Part shown: positions 16,603 to 25,264 of the stretch, piece after piece | Numbering within the stretch: position 1 is the stretch's first letter | How the letters are laid out: each line of letters begins with the position of its first letter | Assembly: GCA_004764695.1 (NCBI GenBank) | Contig: CM015707.1 | Location: 124,001-188,000, forward strand | Direction of reading: 5' to 3' | DNA from: Schizochytrium sp. TIO01 | Taxonomy: Eukaryota; Sar; Bigyra; Thraustochytrida; Thraustochytriidae | DNA length: 64,000 bases | Position numbers and translations under genes: made by a program | The notes under the pieces: model-generated | Told to the model about the DNA's origin: nothing | Database searches by the model: none | The model's input: only the letters and a program-made list of their open reading frames with translations

Positions 16603-19600
16603 TTAAAATTCAGGAACAATTTCAAATTTAGCACCCGAAGATAAGACCCCGGTTCCTCTGAAAGCGAATTTGTAGAAAGCAAAAAGTGAACAGAAAAGGA
16701 CCATAGCAATAGCAATAAAAAATCCAATAACTATCCCACAATGTTCAGTATTGATTTGCTCTCCCTCATCAGCTCGACATGAACCAAAGAGTGTAAACTT
16801 TGCAGTACTAGTCACAAGTGTAGGTTGCGAAGTTGGACTGCTAATAGGGGACAACTTAATTGGTCTTGGAATTGTGTAATTTGTAGGTTGGTATAGATAT
16901 TTTGTGTAGAAATCCTCTAGGAAATCAGAAGTGTATGCTGTACTTGTAAGACCGGTCAAGTTCTTATCCCATAGAACGGTCTGATTCTCTGAAGAAAGAT
17001 CATTAGGCCAATATACGGCTGCACTAGCGTTGCCACTGAGGATAATTTCATTCGTGATAGTGGAGATAAACGTCCACGTGCCATTGAACATTCTGGTTAA
17101 GATATAACTTCCTGATAAAGATTCAAAGACAGGCATCCCATCAACAATTGCCACAAAAGTGTATTTGCCACCAATACAGGGGAGACTATCGGAGTAGATT
17201 GAGACTTCAGAGTAAGGTACAAAACAGGAGGTTCCATCTATAGGGTTTATGATACTATCACCTGGACAAAGCCCGCAGTCAGGAAAAGCTTCACAAAAAC
17301 ACGTAAAACTATAACGTGATGAATTTGAAGTATCACCTAACATGGGGTGCCTCACATCAAGTTGAGAAATGACCTCAACGGTTGTGTTTCTTCCGTATGG
17401 ATCTTTATGATCTCCGACAGACCACCCAATGGCGTCTACATAGAATATATTATAATCTTCACCTACAGAGTCTGTGACGTTCTCTAGGTGGTTAATCCAC
17501 TGGGGGCGACTGGTTGTCGAGTATTCATTTTTCATCCTGATTATCCCCGAGCTCTCCTCAAGGCCATCAATACGCTCATACAGCATGTAATTACATTGCG
17601 AAATGCAGTCGTTTCGACCTGCTTGAGAAATGTGGCCAGTGGGACAATCTTCACACTCTCCAGTAGTTTCATTTAACGTTCTATCTTGCCCGCAAAATGT
17701 TGTGTGAGCACATGTAAGATTGACCGAGAGACCTTCGCTCGCTTCATTTCCTTCCAGTAATATATAGGTGTAGTTCTGTCCACGGAATGGATGCACTAAA
17801 CCATTAGGCAAATAATAGTCCATAGATAGTGGGTAAGTTTGAAAACCAGTGACGAAGAAAATGTCAACTGGGAAAAAGGTCATAGGTCCACTGACACATG
17901 CAGTCTCCCAAGTCACTGAACTTGTTTCCGCGTTTGGAACAGTCACAGCAATGTTATCCATCGACATTTCAAATAGATCAATGGGGGTCGTAGATGCTAC
18001 ATACATGCTGCTGCTGTCGTATTTGCATTTGAAACTATCGCAAAGACACCACGCGTAGTAAACTGTACCTCCCTCTTCGAAAGTGACAGAAACGAAGTAG
18101 GAGCTTTTGTTTGTGCTCATTTCTACTGCATGATATATTGGCATACCTGTAAAGTAGGAAGATTGCCTAGAAGGTAAGGACTGGCGGTAAATCTGGTAGT
18201 GCGTCGTTTCAGAGTTCTGGAAGATATTGTAGACACTGATCACGAAATCGCACGTCTCGACATCGTTTGTGCACAAATTGTCATTTGAACGGTAGAAACC
18301 TCTATTTGAATGGATTCTATTCTCTTGGATTCCACCGGAAGGGTCAAAGACAGCAGAAGAATTCATGAAAAGGTGGAAAGGTTCCTGTAAATACATCCCA
18401 ATCTTTAGAGACCCCGTTCCACATTCGGAGGGGTGAAAATACAAATTAGAAACATCGGTGACTCCCTCGACCTTATACAAAACACTTGCATTGGTAAAGG
18501 CTACTGTTTCTCCGCATGTGGTAGTCGGTAAACTATCTTGAACAAGTGCGAAAGAATCACTTTCAAGTGTTTCAGTGTAAATAAGTGCACGATGGTTCTC
18601 AGTGTCAATTTCATCCAACCTGATTAAGAAGCGATCACCTAGTTCAAAGTTGTCGTGAATGTACACTTCACCTACCTTTAAAGTGTAAGCTCCAGTTTCA
18701 TTGTTCATCCCGTAAGGCCTTCCATTAGGGTCAATAAGAAAAGTCATCATCATGGGCGTTTTAAACATATTATAGGTTGTCTCTCCGTACTCAATCAAGA
18801 CACCAGACTCGTTCTGATTGAGAGTAGAACGAAACCCTATTGTAAGTGTAACATTGCTCTTTGATGACTGATAGAAAATGCCGTATTTCTTACCGGTGTT
18901 ATTTGCGTAGGAAATATCATCTTCGTCGTAAGCGTAGAGCCACGTTGACTCAGGGGCCCATGTAACAGTCATGTTATCGTTTCTAATTACATTCGTCGCT
19001 GTCGCTTTATTTGCTCGAAAACTAAATTGTTCTGGAGCTAGCCATCCGAAACGATACTTGGCGTACAGCCCGAAATCACACCCCCTTCCATGGTTGTACA
19101 ACCCACAATTAGTTGTATTACCCATCGGATCGTAAGGATTCATTAAATAATAATGATAAGAACTTGCACTATAAGCACCTCCCGTAACTCCTATCCCGAG
19201 GAGGATATCATACATCATAGCGACGTACTGCGGGTCGCTAGCAGTGCTCTGAGTGCTAACAGTCATTGACCTTTTTTCTTCATCGGGAAGATTACTATAG
19301 CAAGTGTTTGAATAAAACCCACAATTGACTGTTAGACTGATATGAAAGTCATAGTCACCATAGGATGAATTAGCAGTCGCATGTACAAGCCCATTAAACT
19401 CGTGCACATAATCAATGTCATATACCTCATCATTGTAAGTACAGGTCCCATCTTCAAATTTTTGTAGAGTTGGTAGGTAGTAAATCTCTTCGACAATGAC
19501 GAAAGTAGCATTGATTTTTCCTCCACTAGATCTTCGAAGAAAACTGTCTAAGTAAAGACCAACTTGCTCTAGTTGTTCAGTTGTTAAGATTTCATCTTCA

Positions 19601-19710
19601 AACTCTTCACTGGGAATAATTCGTGAGACCAGGAAGACTAACGAAACACTTTCTTGAAGATAGCTACACAGTAATACTAACAGAAAGACACACCTCCATT
19701 TAAAAAACAT
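16603..19710 (-). CDS. Large type I membrane glycoprotein with inactivated gametolysin (M11)-like domain
   Basis: A 1035-residue protein from ATG at 19710. It has a signal peptide (FFKWRCVFLLVLLCSYLQESV), a long N-glycosylation-rich, Cys-containing ectodomain, a short PT-type stretch (SPTSQPT) near residue 955 and one transmembrane helix near the C-terminus (GIVIGFFIAIAMVLFCSLFAFY). Residues ~162-225 follow the M11/gametolysin layout: a helix, a Met-turn-like NPYDPMGN, then AKYRFGWL. The zinc helix HExxHxxGxxH is replaced by YDILLGIGVTG, so all three His and the Glu are lost while the central Gly is kept. It is probably a pseudo-protease reused for binding to a cell wall or surface. The rest of the ectodomain is not recognised. 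Confidence 0.65.
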   Translation of the reverse strand: MFFKWRCVFLLVLLCSYLQESVSLVFLVSRIIPSEEFEDEILTTEQLEQVGLYLDSFLRRSSGGKINATFVIVEEIYYLPTLQKFEDGTCTYNDEVYDIDYVHEFNGLVHATANSSYGDYDFHISLTVNCGFYSNTCYSNLPDEEKRSMTVSTQSTASDPQYVAMMYDILLGIGVTGGAYSASSYHYYLMNPYDPMGNTTNCGLYNHGRGCDFGLYAKYRFGWLAPEQFSFRANKATATNVIRNDNMTVTWAPESTWLYAYDEDDISYANNTGKKYGIFYQSSKSNVTLTIGFRSTLNQNESGVLIEYGETTYNMFKTPMMMTFLIDPNGRPYGMNNETGAYTLKVGEVYIHDNFELGDRFLIRLDEIDTENHRALIYTETLESDSFALVQDSLPTTTCGETVAFTNASVLYKVEGVTDVSNLYFHPSECGTGSLKIGMYLQEPFHLFMNSSAVFDPSGGIQENRIHSNRGFYRSNDNLCTNDVETCDFVISVYNIFQNSETTHYQIYRQSLPSRQSSYFTGMPIYHAVEMSTNKSSYFVSVTFEEGGTVYYAWCLCDSFKCKYDSSSMYVASTTPIDLFEMSMDNIAVTVPNAETSSVTWETACVSGPMTFFPVDIFFVTGFQTYPLSMDYYLPNGLVHPFRGQNYTYILLEGNEASEGLSVNLTCAHTTFCGQDRTLNETTGECEDCPTGHISQAGRNDCISQCNYMLYERIDGLEESSGIIRMKNEYSTTSRPQWINHLENVTDSVGEDYNIFYVDAIGWSVGDHKDPYGRNTTVEVISQLDVRHPMLGDTSNSSRYSFTCFCEAFPDCGLCPGDSIINPIDGTSCFVPYSEVSIYSDSLPCIGGKYTFVAIVDGMPVFESLSGSYILTRMFNGTWTFISTITNEIILSGNASAAVYWPNDLSSENQTVLWDKNLTGLTSTAYTSDFLEDFYTKYLYQPTNYTIPRPIKLSPISSPTSQPTLVTSTAKFTLFGSCRADEGEQINTEHCGIVIGFFIAIAMVLFCSLFAFYKFAFRGTGVLSSGAKFEIVPEF

Positions 19711-19820
19711 CTGATCAAAACAAGACGCGAGCAACTTATCTATTTTGACATATTAGTATTTGTTATATGTTTACCATTCTGCGCTGATTAGTATTAAAAG
19801 ATAAATATTATTAAACAGAA

Positions 19821-20318
19821 TCAAAATGAATTATTTCTCATTCTCCATTCACAAAACTCCTCTCTCAACATCAGGCATGAAACAAAGGTCTCGAAAATTA
19901 TTGGATGGCGCCTAATCATTTGTAAATGTGGATATGAAATCTCTAACCATGCACCGCAAAGTTCATCCAAGATGTTTTGCTCAAGACTAGTTAAGCAGTC
20001 CCTTTTTAATTGGAAAGATTTAGAAGGTGTTGTTGCAAGCAGGAGGATATCATCATAACGAATAAAAGAAACTGCATAAGGACCACCTCTCTTGCACTGG
20101 CGGGATTTGGTTCTTGTTGCAGCCCCCTCAAGAATGAGCTGCGCCATGTAATCAAATGCATCGAGGATTTGGTCGTTTCCACCTCGCAGGAGGCTATCAA
20201 GTTCCTCTCTAATCTCCAGCACATTTTGTCTAACTTGATCGTAGTCTAGGAATCTTGGCTTCTCGAGCTTCCTCTTGGACATATTACTATGAAGAATACG
20301 CATTATACGTTTTATCAT
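19821..20318 (-). CDS. Hypothetical basic protein, 165 aa
   Basis: ATG at 20318 is preferred because it avoids overlap with the next gene's stop at 20339; internal Met codons at 20303 and 20282 are also possible. The N-terminus is basic (MIKRIMRILHSNMSKRKLEK). The rest is helical with several Cys and aromatic residues. Nothing resembles a known domain. It lies in the same orientation as the small membrane-protein gene just upstream and may be on the same transcript. Confidence 0.55.
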   Translation of the reverse strand: MIKRIMRILHSNMSKRKLEKPRFLDYDQVRQNVLEIREELDSLLRGGNDQILDAFDYMAQLILEGAATRTKSRQCKRGGPYAVSFIRYDDILLLATTPSKSFQLKRDCLTSLEQNILDELCGAWLEISYPHLQMIRRHPIIFETFVSCLMLREEFCEWRMRNNSF

Positions 20319-20338
20319 CTTGTTGAATATATTGCTTA

Positions 20339-20761
20339 CTATTTTCGTTTTGTTGTGCAAGCTAAGAAGACGAACCCTACCACATAGGCCAATATTATTC
20401 CTAGACCAAAAACAAAGTATTCAAACTCACGATAAGCACCGCCGAATTCTATCATACTTGAATTAACAAAGTGTGGGTTTCCTGGCCAGTAGATAGTCCC
20501 ACCACAAGTGTATTCTTCGTTTTCGTTTAACTGACATTGAAGAAGCTCTTCACATGTTTCATATTCAGGATTACATGATAGCCCTATAGTTTTTTTTAAA
20601 GAAAGGCAAACACTTCCATATGCCGACGAAGTAACACAAGTAAGTCCATCTTCACAAACTCTGTACAAGAGATACCCCGAATCAACGTCTGTAGATACAC
20701 CGCAAGTACCACCTTTAGCAACGCGATTAACTAAAACGACATCAGACCGTTGAGAGACCAT
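20339..20761 (-). CDS. Cys-rich single-pass membrane protein, 140 aa
   Basis: The first ~100 residues carry ten Cys in a pattern reminiscent of small disulfide-rich extracellular domains (CGV…LYRVCEDGLTCVTS…SCNPEYETCEELLQC…YTCGG). One hydrophobic helix at about 110-133 (FVFGLGIILAYVVGFVFLACT) precedes a short basic tail (TKRK). No cleavable signal peptide is visible, so the N-terminal domain may be translocated by the membrane helix. Function unknown; a virion surface protein is plausible. Confidence 0.6.
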   Translation of the reverse strand: MVSQRSDVVLVNRVAKGGTCGVSTDVDSGYLLYRVCEDGLTCVTSSAYGSVCLSLKKTIGLSCNPEYETCEELLQCQLNENEEYTCGGTIYWPGNPHFVNSSMIEFGGAYREFEYFVFGLGIILAYVVGFVFLACTTKRK

Positions 20762-20814
20762 TCTTTCTTACTGTAACTTATTATATTTTTTTTCCGCTTA
20801 TAAGTATCCCATTG

Positions 20815-21275
20815 ATAAAGGAAGGGTTTATTATTAATGAGTTACTATTCAAACCTTTTCTCATTAACTTAAATATAAAATGGATTATAATAGTGTTTTA
20901 CACTAAAATCTTTTCACGTTATTCAAAGTATAATACTGATTATTATATTGAATCTAGAACAATAATTGTTCTCATTCTTCTTTTTATTTTAAATTGAATA
21001 CTGATTATATTAATGAATTTACACTAAAAACATTTCCCATTAATTGGAACCTAATATTGATTATTAATGAATTACTATTCAAACCTTTTCTCATTAAATT
21101 AAACATAATATGGATTATATTAATGAATTTACACTAAAAACATTTCCCATTAATTGGAACCTACTATTGATAATAGTAATAACTAAGTCATCTTAAATCC
21201 TTTTCTCGAGTATACTATTTATTATAATAACGAATTCATACTAAAAGCTTCTTTTCGGTTCTAATCATATTTTTT
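20815..21275. repeat. Diverged AT-rich tandem repeat (monomer ~55-57 bp)
   Basis: This non-coding stretch contains related blocks built around ATTAATGAATT, a run of ACTAAAA or CAAACC, then TTTTCTCATTAA or TTTCCCATTAA, and TGGAACCTA or similar. Two block types alternate, so some pairs are nearly identical about 110-230 bp apart (for example around 20830 and 21062, and around 21005 and 21115). Short open frames here are products of the repeat. Possible roles are a replication or attachment region or simply spacer expansion. Confidence 0.6.
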
Positions 21276-21429
21276 TTTAAAGTTTATCTGGGCAATCTAT
21301 GGTTAGCAATTTAGAACCAAATTTTCAACTTGTTTTTGGATACGATCCATGATCGTTTTCTTCTGGACAAGATTCTGTATTTCCAACTTGTCTTGAGTTT
21401 TGTTGTGCTAAAGTCCTCTTCGAAACCCT

Positions 21430-21573
21430 TTAAGATTCTCTTCTAGACTGAGCCAACCAAGGTTTATGGCTAGGAAACTCTATCCCCAATTTTTCCAACA
21501 TCGAAATGGCCACGTCGAACAAGGGGCGAGAATGGCTTGCAAAGAGTATTTTCTCATCGGGCGAGAGAAGAAA
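21430..21573 (-). pseudogene. Possible remnant of a coding sequence
   Basis: A 47-codon stretch without ATG, open from 21573 and ending in TAA at 21430, has an amino-acid composition more protein-like than the surrounding AT-rich DNA (…DVAISMLEKLGIEFPSHK…). It lies immediately downstream of the small gene ending at 21605. It could be the decayed C-terminal part of that or another gene. The evidence is weak. Confidence 0.2.
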
Positions 21574-21604
21574 TTAACTCGAACTTAGGTCCACAATAGA
21601 TTAC

Positions 21605-21949
21605 TTATTTGAGTTTCTTTACTCTGGCGATCATCGCGGTAGCGTATTCCAACATGCCTTCGAGGGTTCTGTCCGTTTGTTGCAGTCTCTCTAATGAAGA
21701 GTGTAATCTTTCCAACAATGTAGCCTTATCTTCATCGGTGAAATCTTTTCTGTTGATTAATTCCACCCACTCCTCGGTGTCAATGATGGTTTTTTTCAAC
21801 ATCCTCCGGTTTTCGTTGAGTGTGGAATGCGTATTTATCATCACTTCGATTGCATTTTCTTTAGTGAATCCTGCGAGAGGTTGGTATTCGGGGGTTACTT
21901 CGAAAAGTTGGCATTCGGGGGTTTCTTCGAGAGGTTGGGCTTTAAACAT
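21605..21949 (-). CDS. Small helical protein, 114 aa
   Basis: ATG at 21949. After an N-terminal segment with two similar units (EETPECQLFE and EVTPEYQPLA), residues ~35-114 form a heptad-like amphipathic region (MINTHSTLNENRRMLKKTI… LLERLHSSLERLQQTDRTLE) that should form a coiled coil or helical bundle. The C-terminus is basic (ARVKKLK). No known family. A six-copy palindromic tandem repeat begins about 110 bp upstream of its start and may belong to its control region. Confidence 0.5.
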   Translation of the reverse strand: MFKAQPLEETPECQLFEVTPEYQPLAGFTKENAIEVMINTHSTLNENRRMLKKTIIDTEEWVELINRKDFTDEDKATLLERLHSSLERLQQTDRTLEGMLEYATAMIARVKKLK

Positions 21950-22057
21950 TATGGCAAGTGGCAATCTTGGTGACTTGGTACGCTTGGTTTCTTGATTTGG
22001 GAGTTAGGTGTTTGGTTTGGTTTTTGGTTAATCCTGTCCACCATGTCCATGAACACT

Positions 22058-22320
22058 GGCGGTTTTACATTTTTTTTTTGAACTAAAGGTAAGATCTTAC
22101 CCCACTGGCGGTTTTACATTTTTTGAACTAAAGGTAAGATCTTACCCCACTGGCGGTTTTACATTCTTTTTGAACTAAAGGTAGGATCTTACCCCGATGG
22201 CGGTTTTACATTATTTTTTGAATTAAATGTAAGATCTTACCCCGCTGGCGGTTTTACATTATTTTTTGAATTAAAGGTAAGATCTTACCCCGCTGGCGGT
22301 TTTACATTTTTTTTAGGGCG
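22058..22320. repeat. Six-copy ~48-bp tandem repeat containing a GTAAGATCTTAC palindrome
   Basis: The motif GGCGGTTTTACAT starts at 22058, 22107, 22152, 22199, 22247 and 22295 (periods 49, 45, 47, 48, 48). Between copies lies a GAA(C/T)TAAA segment, then the perfect 12-bp palindrome GTAAGATCTTAC followed by CCC; one copy has GTAGGATCTTAC. The repeats are non-coding and sit between two minus-strand genes. Regular spacing of a dyad is typical of a protein-binding array such as an origin or operator. No protein is assigned. Confidence 0.85.
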
Positions 22321-22435
22321 GGTGGGTTACAAGAAAAGGTTAGATTATAATTAATACTAACTAAATAAAGGTAAGATATATGTATCTTTATCTAGCTCAG
22401 ATCAACCAATTATTTAATGCGTATAAAGTTATTTA

Positions 22436-24853
22436 TTAGTCTGTTTCCCTATCAACCAAAAGTATCTTCTTCAGTCGATTCTGAATGTTAGGATATAAAT
22501 GCTTATCTTCTGTCGGTGTGCATGGTATAATTATAGAGCCATATGAATCGCGGTAATACTTGAAATGGTTCCTTGCATTGATTAGTCCAAAGCCCTTGGA
22601 TACTAAAAATCGTCGAATTGAGGAGATGCTTTTAAGAACTCTAATCTCGTCTAGTGTAGCAAGCGCTGGAAGATCTTGTTCCTGTAGTAGTTCTTCCTCT
22701 TCTTCCTCTTCCTCTTCCTCTTCTTCTTCTATTTCTTCGTTTTGGGAATTCCGATAGTGCCATGAATTTAAGGGCCTAGAATCCCTCAAGGTAGTTTGTG
22801 TAACAAATACATCATTATCATGACCAGATTCTTTCCTGTTGGATCTCCGCTTACGGACCCGTCTTAATGCTCTTAACATTTTACCAATGAAAAGTGCACG
22901 TCTAGTAAAACAGAGTGCCGTCGAATACAATTTGTCATAGAATCCATAGTGCTGAAGTATCCAACAGGTACATCGAGCACCAAGCTCCAATGGATTATAC
23001 GTATTGATGACCGTTGAGTTGTTGCAGAAACAACGTTCTTCTTTGATACAGGTATCACAAAAAAATCTTCTACAAACAACACATAAACAAACAGGACATT
23101 CTCCAATAATACTTACATGGGAGCAAGAATCACAAATGAAGAATGGTTGATTTGGAAGTCTCAAGAACGAGCGAATTTCTCCGATTGTGCAGCTTATTTT
23201 TGGGGAAGAGAGGTAGACAATTTTGTCATCTCTGTAATTCATAGAGCTAAATTGTTTTAGCAAAGAATTATATGTGCATACGAAATGACGGTAAACCAAA
23301 GGGTCGCACTTAAAATTCATCACCTCTGATGTGTGATCACAACGAAGTGCACTTTTGGGACTTACTACCCCCAGGCCTGGTGCGTAGAATGTACAGAAGG
23401 GGATTGGACCCCCATAAGATCGCGGGGCTTTATATGCAGTTATCTTACAGCGTATTTCAGCATTGAAACTCACGAGCTTAGCAAATGCCTCTACCGGAGG
23501 CATGTTTGAAATAGCTTCAAGGTTATAATACCTTCTCTTAGGTCCTGTAAAGGATAACATGTTTCGGAGGTTCACCTCTCTTGAGAAATGAATATTAATG
23601 TCCTGATCAAAACGATTTTGGAAGACATCGGGTTGTTTGGAGGTGTATGGGTTAGGGACCATTGTAAATGGAAAGTATTTTGCAAGGACTTTCTCGAATG
23701 TTATTTGAGCATCGTAGTTGTCACGAATATGATGAACTTCGCATTCACAAAGTGGACAGACACCGGCTTTAATGAGAACATCGTAACAATTAGTACATAG
23801 CATTTCAAGACACATCGGACAGGCATCTGAATGATGGATTGAAATTAACTTCGGACAATTGAGACACTTGAAATAGGATAGTATACTGAAAGCATTCCGC
23901 TGACTCATCAAAACAGTTGTGTCTACTCTCCTCAGTAACAGCAAAAAGTTTGGATCTTTCAAAGGATCTCTAACTCTACTTCTAATCTTTATAGGCCGGG
24001 TCCCATGAACACAAACTACTGAGTGACTTGTGTTTTTCCGAAAATCAGCAATGTACCTTCTCAATGCTAAATTTTTCCTCTTGGTATCCTCTATCTCAAT
24101 TTCATCGTTTGAATCATAAGGAATCATCTTCCACGGTTCTTCAGCTGTACACATCTTCGGATCGTAAAATATGGGGAGCAAAACGTGGCGACGCATCAAC
24201 TCTGGTTTGTAAAACATTCTATTTCCAACGGTGGCAACGGCATCACTGCGTAAAAGGTAAGCAGAGCAGTAAAGCTTTTGTAATGTAGCAGCACAAATGG
24301 CAAGGTTTAGGGATCTGCAGTATTGTTTGAAGTGTTCCAATTCTTTATAACCAGAGTCCCATTTTTGGGAAGGTTTGAAAAAGGGCATGACAGCTGCAAG
24401 TAAGTTCTTGAATTGCGTCATTCTTCTAGCTATTGCAAGGGACGGGTCAGTAACGAAGTCTTTCCACGTTTCTGTTACGTCTTGGTGATCGTTGAAACCA
24501 CAAAACGAATACGGTATGACTGCCATCGACATAAAATACTCTACGAATCCTGATGCAACATTAGGTTCTGAGTATTTTTCTTTCGTGAGACTCTCGATGA
24601 TATCCTGGGCATCCTTGGCACTCTTGTCTGGATTGTAGAGCAGGTAAGCAGTCACAGCTGCCATTGAGATGGCTACTGTAGCTTTAAAGGTATCACGGTC
24701 ATCTACATGAAGGGAACCGAACTTCAGGATACAATCAATCACTTGCTGCTCTTGCAAGATGTATCCACGCTCCAATGGTGACTTAAATCCATACCTTTCA
24801 GAAACCCGATGAGCCTTTTGTTGCTTTTTCGTAGCAGTGGCACCTGTGCTCAT
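22436..24853 (-). CDS. Large zinc-finger protein with RING-like modules and poly-Glu run
   Basis: An 805-residue protein from ATG at 24853. Two Cys/His-rich clusters are visible. One at about residues 327-375 (CLNC, CPMC, CTNC, CPLC with intervening His) resembles a RING or treble-clef finger. The other, at about 572-611 (CDSC, CPVC, CVVC, FCDTC, CFC), is similar. A pure poly-Glu run near 706-722 comes from a GAA/GAG microsatellite at about 22686-22735. The N-terminal 300 residues are helical. Two RING-like clusters suggest ubiquitin-ligase or nucleic-acid-binding activity, but neither is a textbook RING. Not otherwise recognised. Confidence 0.6.
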   Translation of the reverse strand: MSTGATATKKQQKAHRVSERYGFKSPLERGYILQEQQVIDCILKFGSLHVDDRDTFKATVAISMAAVTAYLLYNPDKSAKDAQDIIESLTKEKYSEPNVASGFVEYFMSMAVIPYSFCGFNDHQDVTETWKDFVTDPSLAIARRMTQFKNLLAAVMPFFKPSQKWDSGYKELEHFKQYCRSLNLAICAATLQKLYCSAYLLRSDAVATVGNRMFYKPELMRRHVLLPIFYDPKMCTAEEPWKMIPYDSNDEIEIEDTKRKNLALRRYIADFRKNTSHSVVCVHGTRPIKIRSRVRDPLKDPNFLLLLRRVDTTVLMSQRNAFSILSYFKCLNCPKLISIHHSDACPMCLEMLCTNCYDVLIKAGVCPLCECEVHHIRDNYDAQITFEKVLAKYFPFTMVPNPYTSKQPDVFQNRFDQDINIHFSREVNLRNMLSFTGPKRRYYNLEAISNMPPVEAFAKLVSFNAEIRCKITAYKAPRSYGGPIPFCTFYAPGLGVVSPKSALRCDHTSEVMNFKCDPLVYRHFVCTYNSLLKQFSSMNYRDDKIVYLSSPKISCTIGEIRSFLRLPNQPFFICDSCSHVSIIGECPVCLCVVCRRFFCDTCIKEERCFCNNSTVINTYNPLELGARCTCWILQHYGFYDKLYSTALCFTRRALFIGKMLRALRRVRKRRSNRKESGHDNDVFVTQTTLRDSRPLNSWHYRNSQNEEIEEEEEEEEEEEEELLQEQDLPALATLDEIRVLKSISSIRRFLVSKGFGLINARNHFKYYRDSYGSIIIPCTPTEDKHLYPNIQNRLKKILLVDRETD

Positions 24854-24941
24854 CGTGGAATCAGAAGAAGAAAAAGACAACGTCGCTGTATATTGCGTAT
24901 TTGCTAATATTATGCATTCTCTATTTTAAAAAACCATTCCT

Positions 24942-24967
24942 TAGTCTAAACTCATTGAGATATAAAT
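24942..24967 (+). promoter_or_regulatory. Promoter-like element, copy 1 (ends in TATAAATA)
   Basis: A ~26-bp stretch, TAGTCTAAACTCATTGAG followed by A and TATAAATA, is repeated almost exactly at 25159. Both copies face the plus-strand RCC1 gene at 25265. The TATA-type core suggests a promoter, and its duplication suggests duplicated regulatory DNA. Intervening sequence contains an AGGGTTAGGGTTT telomere-like motif near 25027. Confidence 0.4.
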
Positions 24968-25158
24968 AAAATAACACTTTGAAGATCGTAATAGCTACTA
25001 TGTATGATAGTGACGTCATAGGTACGAGGGTTAGGGTTTCCCTTTCTTTTTTTGTGAGAGGTCGGACCTAGAATTTTTCTATTTATTTTTGGTTCTTTAA
25101 TATCATTATGTAGAATGAAGCTAACAAGAACGAAAATTGCGGGAGGATCTTCTTTTTC

Positions 25159-25184
25159 TAGTCTAAACTCATTGAGGTATAAAT
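25159..25184 (+). promoter_or_regulatory. Promoter-like element, copy 2, upstream of the RCC1/PT-stalk gene
   Basis: Second copy of the TAGTCTAAACTCATTGAG-g-TATAAATA element, about 80 bp upstream of the ATG at 25265. This is a plausible distance for a TATA box plus leader. Conservation of 18 bases upstream of the TATA in both copies marks that segment as the likely recognition element. The whole 24854-25264 spacer is otherwise AT-rich and non-coding. Confidence 0.45.
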
Positions 25185-25264
25185 ATTAATAATAAACTTA
25201 CTTCAAAGATAAATAAGAATAGTTTCACTATTAACGAATCAACTATTTTTTTTTTCATTAATCG

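Noticed and set aside
20812-20997. 61-aa frame in the AT-rich repeat region
   Set aside because: Ile/Asn/Tyr-rich product of A/T-rich repeat DNA with no supporting context.
22058-22320. CRISPR array
   Set aside because: The repeats are contiguous with nearly identical intervening sequence rather than unique spacers, there are no cas genes, and the setting is a eukaryotic virus.
25027-25040. Telomere remnants (AGGGTTAGGGTTT near 25027 and 50445)
   Set aside because: Only two units each and not extended; such short matches occur by chance and as regulatory telo-box-like motifs.
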